Assembly (NCBI GenBank): GCA_947630155.1
Contig: CANRGM010000024.1
Coordinates: 1-15,622 of the forward strand
Direction of reading: 5' to 3'
Origin: an uncultured Clostridia bacterium
Lineage (GTDB): Bacteria; Bacillota; Clostridia; TANB77; CAG-508
DNA length: 15,622 nt
Shown here: positions 12,739 through 15,622 of the stretch, piece after piece
Layout: each line of letters opens with the position of its first letter
Numbering within the stretch: the stretch's first letter is position 1
Program-made: the position numbers and the translations under genes
The notes under the pieces: model-generated
What the model was told of the DNA's origin: nothing
Databases searched by the model: none
What the model saw: the letters and a program-made list of their open reading frames with translations, nothing else

Positions 12739-15622
12739 TTATTCCTCATAATCAGTAGTATCATCCACATTCTTAGCTTCTTCATCTAAGCCTACATCAA
12801 CACCATTTCCTTCTTCAGAATTCTCTGATGTTGTTTCAGTTTCATTAAAATCCTCATCTAGTACTGTTTTTATTTGAGTTGCTTGATATTGTGCCATACC
12901 AGTACCTGCTGGAATTAACTTACCAATGATTACATTTTCTTTTAATCCAATTAATTCATCAACTTTTCCCTTAATAGCTGCTTCTGTAAGAACTCTTGTT
13001 GTTTCTTGGAATGATGCAGCTGATAAGAAGCTTTCTGTAGCAAGTGATGCTTTAGTAATTCCAAGTAGAACACGTTTTCCTTTTGCAGGTCTTTTTCCTT
13101 CAGCTATTGCTTTCTCGTTTTCATCTTCAAATTCATACATATCTACTAAAGATCCTGCAAATAATGATGTATCTCCATTATCCTCTACTCTTACCTTTTT
13201 AAGCATTTGTCTTGCTATAACTTCAATATGCTTGTCATTTATATCAACACCTTGGTTTCTATAAACTTTTTGAACTTCTTGTACTAAATATTTGAAAACT
13301 CCATCAGGTCCATTTATTGTTAAAATTTCATTTGGATTAATAGAACCTTCTGTTAATGGATCTCCTGCTTCAACATTATCTCCTTCTCTAACTTTTAATT
13401 TAGATCCGAAAGGTATTACATATGTTTTAGCTTCTTTACCATTTTTTACAACTACTTCTTTTCTATTTTTGCTATCATCTGTTATTTTGATTGTACCTGG
13501 AATTTCAGCAATTATAGCAAGTCCTTTTGGTTTTCTAGCTTCGAATAATTCTTCAACCCTTGGAAGACCTTGTGTAATATCAGCAACACCGGCAACACCA
13601 CCAGAGTGAATAGTTCTCATTGTTAACTGTGTACCAGGCTCACCAATTGATTGTGCAGCAATAACACCTATAGATTCACCTATCTTAGAACTTTCTCTTG
13701 TTGCTAGACCCATACCATAGCATTTGCTACATACACCATGTTTAGTTCTACATGCTATTACAGAACGAACTTTTACTTTTGTTATTCCTGATGCTACTAT
13801 TTGATCTGCAATATCATCTGTAATCATAGTGTTAGTATCTACTATTAATTCATTTGTTTCTGGATTTACTATGTCTTCTAATGGGTATCTACCTATTAAT
13901 CTTTCTTCTAATTTTTCAACTACTTGGTTTCCATCTTTAATATCAGAAACTTCAATTCCATCATGTGTTCCACAATCTTCTTCTCTTACTATGATGTCTT
14001 GTGCAACATCAACCAATCTTCTTGTTAAGTATCCAGAGTCTGCTGTTCTTAACGCAGTATCTGAAAGTCCTTTACGAGCTCCATGGGCAGCTATGAAGTA
14101 TTCTATAGCACTTAAACCTTCCCTAAAGCATGATGTGATTGGCACTTCTACAGCCTTACCTGTAGTACTAGCCATAAGACCACGCATACCTGCAATTTGT
14201 TTTAATTGATCTAGGTTTCCGTCTAGCTCCAGATTCAGACATCATGAATACTGGATTTAGTTTTTCAAAATTATCTTTCATTGCATCTTTAACATCATCT
14301 GTGGCTTTACTCCAAACCTTGATAACTGCGTTATATCTTTCATCGTTTGTTATTAAACCACGTTTATATTGTTTTCTGATTGTGTCGATTTGTTTGTTAG
14401 CATCCTCAAGAATTGTTTTCTTGGCTTCAGGTACTTTAACATCACTAACTGATACTGTGATAGCACCAATTGTTGAGTATTTATAACCTGTAGATTTAAT
14501 GTAATCTAGTAATACTGCAGTATCACTCAATCCATGTTTATTAATTGATTTAGCAATAATTTTTCCTAGATTTTTCTTTGTTATTGTAAAGTTAATTTCA
14601 GGTTCGAATAAATTTTGTGGATTGCTTCTATCTACAAATCCTAAATCTTGTGGAATTCCTTGGTTATATATCAATCTACCAACTGTAGTTTCAATTGTTC
14701 CAAGTTTTTCTTCACCATCAATTATCTTAGATACTTTTACTTTTATTTTAGCATGCATTCCTAAATCTTTATTTTCATATGCAATAACTGCTTCTTCAGG
14801 TGACGCAAAGTAATTTCCTTCACCAACTTCTCCATCTACTTCCATTGTAAGGTAATAACTTCCTAAAATCATATCTTGTGTAGGAACTGTAACTGGTTTA
14901 CCATCTTGTGGTTTTAATAAGTTATTTACTGAAAGCATTAAATATCTTGCTTCTGCTTGTGCTTCTGGTGATAATGGAACATGTATAGCCATCTGGTCAC
15001 CATCAAAGTCGGCATTGAATGCTGTACAAACTAATGGGTGAAGTTTTATTGCTCTACCCTCAACTAGAACAGGTTCGAATGCTTGAATACCTAATCTATG
15101 AAGTGTTGGTGCACGGTTTAACATTACTGGGTGATCTTTAATTACATATTCTAGCATATCCCATACTTCAGGTCTTAATTTTTCAACCATTCTTTTAGCA
15201 TTTTTAATGTTATGTGCAATTCCTCTTCCTACTAGTTCTCTCATAACAAAAGGTTTAAATAACTCTATTGCCATTTCTTTTGGAAGACCACATTGATATA
15301 TTTTTAGTTCAGGTCCTACGACAATAACTGAACGACCAGAATAGTCAACACGTTTTCCTAATAGGTTTTGACGGAATCTACCTTGTTTACCTTTTAACAT
15401 GTCTGATAATGATTTCAAAGCTCTGTTTCCAGCACCTGTAACAGGTCTACCTCTTCTTCCATTATCAATTAATGCATCTACAGATTCTTGTAACATACGT
15501 TTTTCGTTTCTTACAATTATCTCTGGTGCTCCTAATTCTAATAGTCTTTTTAATCTGTTATTTCTATTTATAACTCTTCTATATAAATCATTTAAATCTG
15601 ATGTTGCAAATCTACCACCATC
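12739..15622 (-). CDS. rpoC: RNA polymerase beta' subunit, split by a +1 frameshift at CGG (5' end outside window)
   Basis: RpoC is the essential beta' subunit that carries the catalytic magnesium site of RNA polymerase. The visible 960 residues (numbered from the right edge) begin at DGGRFATSDLN and include the lid/rudder region with GRRGRPVTG, the catalytic NADFDGDQ (203-210), the bridge helix GARKGLSDTALRTADSGYLTRRL (about 512-535), the zinc cysteines C550, C624, C631 and C634, the trigger-loop region around GEPGTQLTMRT, and an acidic C-terminal tail. No large insertion is present in the trigger loop. The frame is broken at a CGG at 14219-14221: the zero frame ends at 14168, while a +1 shift gives SGARGNLDQIKQIAGMRGLM, a segment conserved throughout bacteria. 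Both halves are otherwise clean and well conserved, so this is not decay. rpoC normally forms rpoBC and is often followed by rpsL; here gdpP follows instead. Confidence 0.95.
14219..14221 (-). other. Putative +1 frameshift site in rpoC (AGA CGG A)
   Basis: The zero-frame codons are AGA CGG AAA. Skipping the C at 14221 gives AGA GGA AAC and restores the invariant SGARG-N segment before the bridge helix. The zero frame stops at TAG about 18 codons on. This is the only in-frame CGG in the visible rpoC. The site is not in a homopolymer. Confidence 0.75.

Noticed and set aside
12739..15622. Calling rpoC (and gdpP) pseudogenes
   Set aside because: Apart from one extra base each, both halves are clean and conserved, and rpoC is essential. 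Decay would leave more than one lesion.
1..15622. CRISPR arrays, tRNA or rRNA genes, insertion sequences, prophage, biosynthetic or defence islands
   Set aside because: No repeat-spacer pattern, cloverleaf, transposase or cluster of accessory genes was seen; nearly every gene is a recognised housekeeping gene.

Overview
The window is a low-GC chromosomal segment, most likely from an uncultured Clostridia-type Firmicute. Reasons: AT-rich genes, strong AGGAGG ribosome-binding sites, sigma-A-type promoters with 17-18 nt spacers, an HrcA/CIRCE operator, the clostridial-style gdpP...rplI-dnaB neighbourhood, and a beta' subunit without large proteobacterial insertions. Every gene I can support reads on the minus strand, so transcription runs from the right edge to the left edge. 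No rRNA, tRNA, CRISPR array, insertion sequence or prophage was seen.

Layout in transcription order (right to left): rpoC (RNA polymerase beta', 5' end outside the window), a 19-bp inverted repeat, gdpP (c-di-AMP phosphodiesterase), a small DUF4870-like membrane protein, a strong terminator, then rplI-dnaB-tilS as a compact operon (bL9, replicative helicase, tRNA-Ile lysidine synthase). Next come ftsH with its own promoter and a terminator at its stop codon, an unrecognised 448-residue protein with a disordered N-terminal part, a RdgB/HAM1 nucleotide-sanitation enzyme with its own promoter and terminator, and finally clpB (3' end outside the window) under a promoter overlapped by a CIRCE element. 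The content is housekeeping: transcription, replication, translation fidelity, protein quality control and second-messenger turnover.

The striking observation is that two housekeeping genes, rpoC and gdpP, are each split by the same lesion. One extra C lies immediately before a GGA glycine codon, giving an in-frame CGG followed by A. In both, skipping one base (or reading CGGA as one four-base codon) restores a highly conserved protein: the SGARG segment of beta' and the GGGGH motif of the GdpP DHHA1 domain. I checked every CCG trinucleotide on the plus strand against the gene frames. CGG occurs in frame nowhere else in roughly 4,700 codons. Arginine is otherwise written AGA or CGT, with sporadic CGA and CGC. 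rpoC is essential, so the simplest biological reading is that CGG is an unassigned or starved codon in this lineage and serves as a +1 frameshift (or four-base decoding) signal. Sequencing or assembly error is the main alternative. This is an inference from two sites and needs genome-wide testing.
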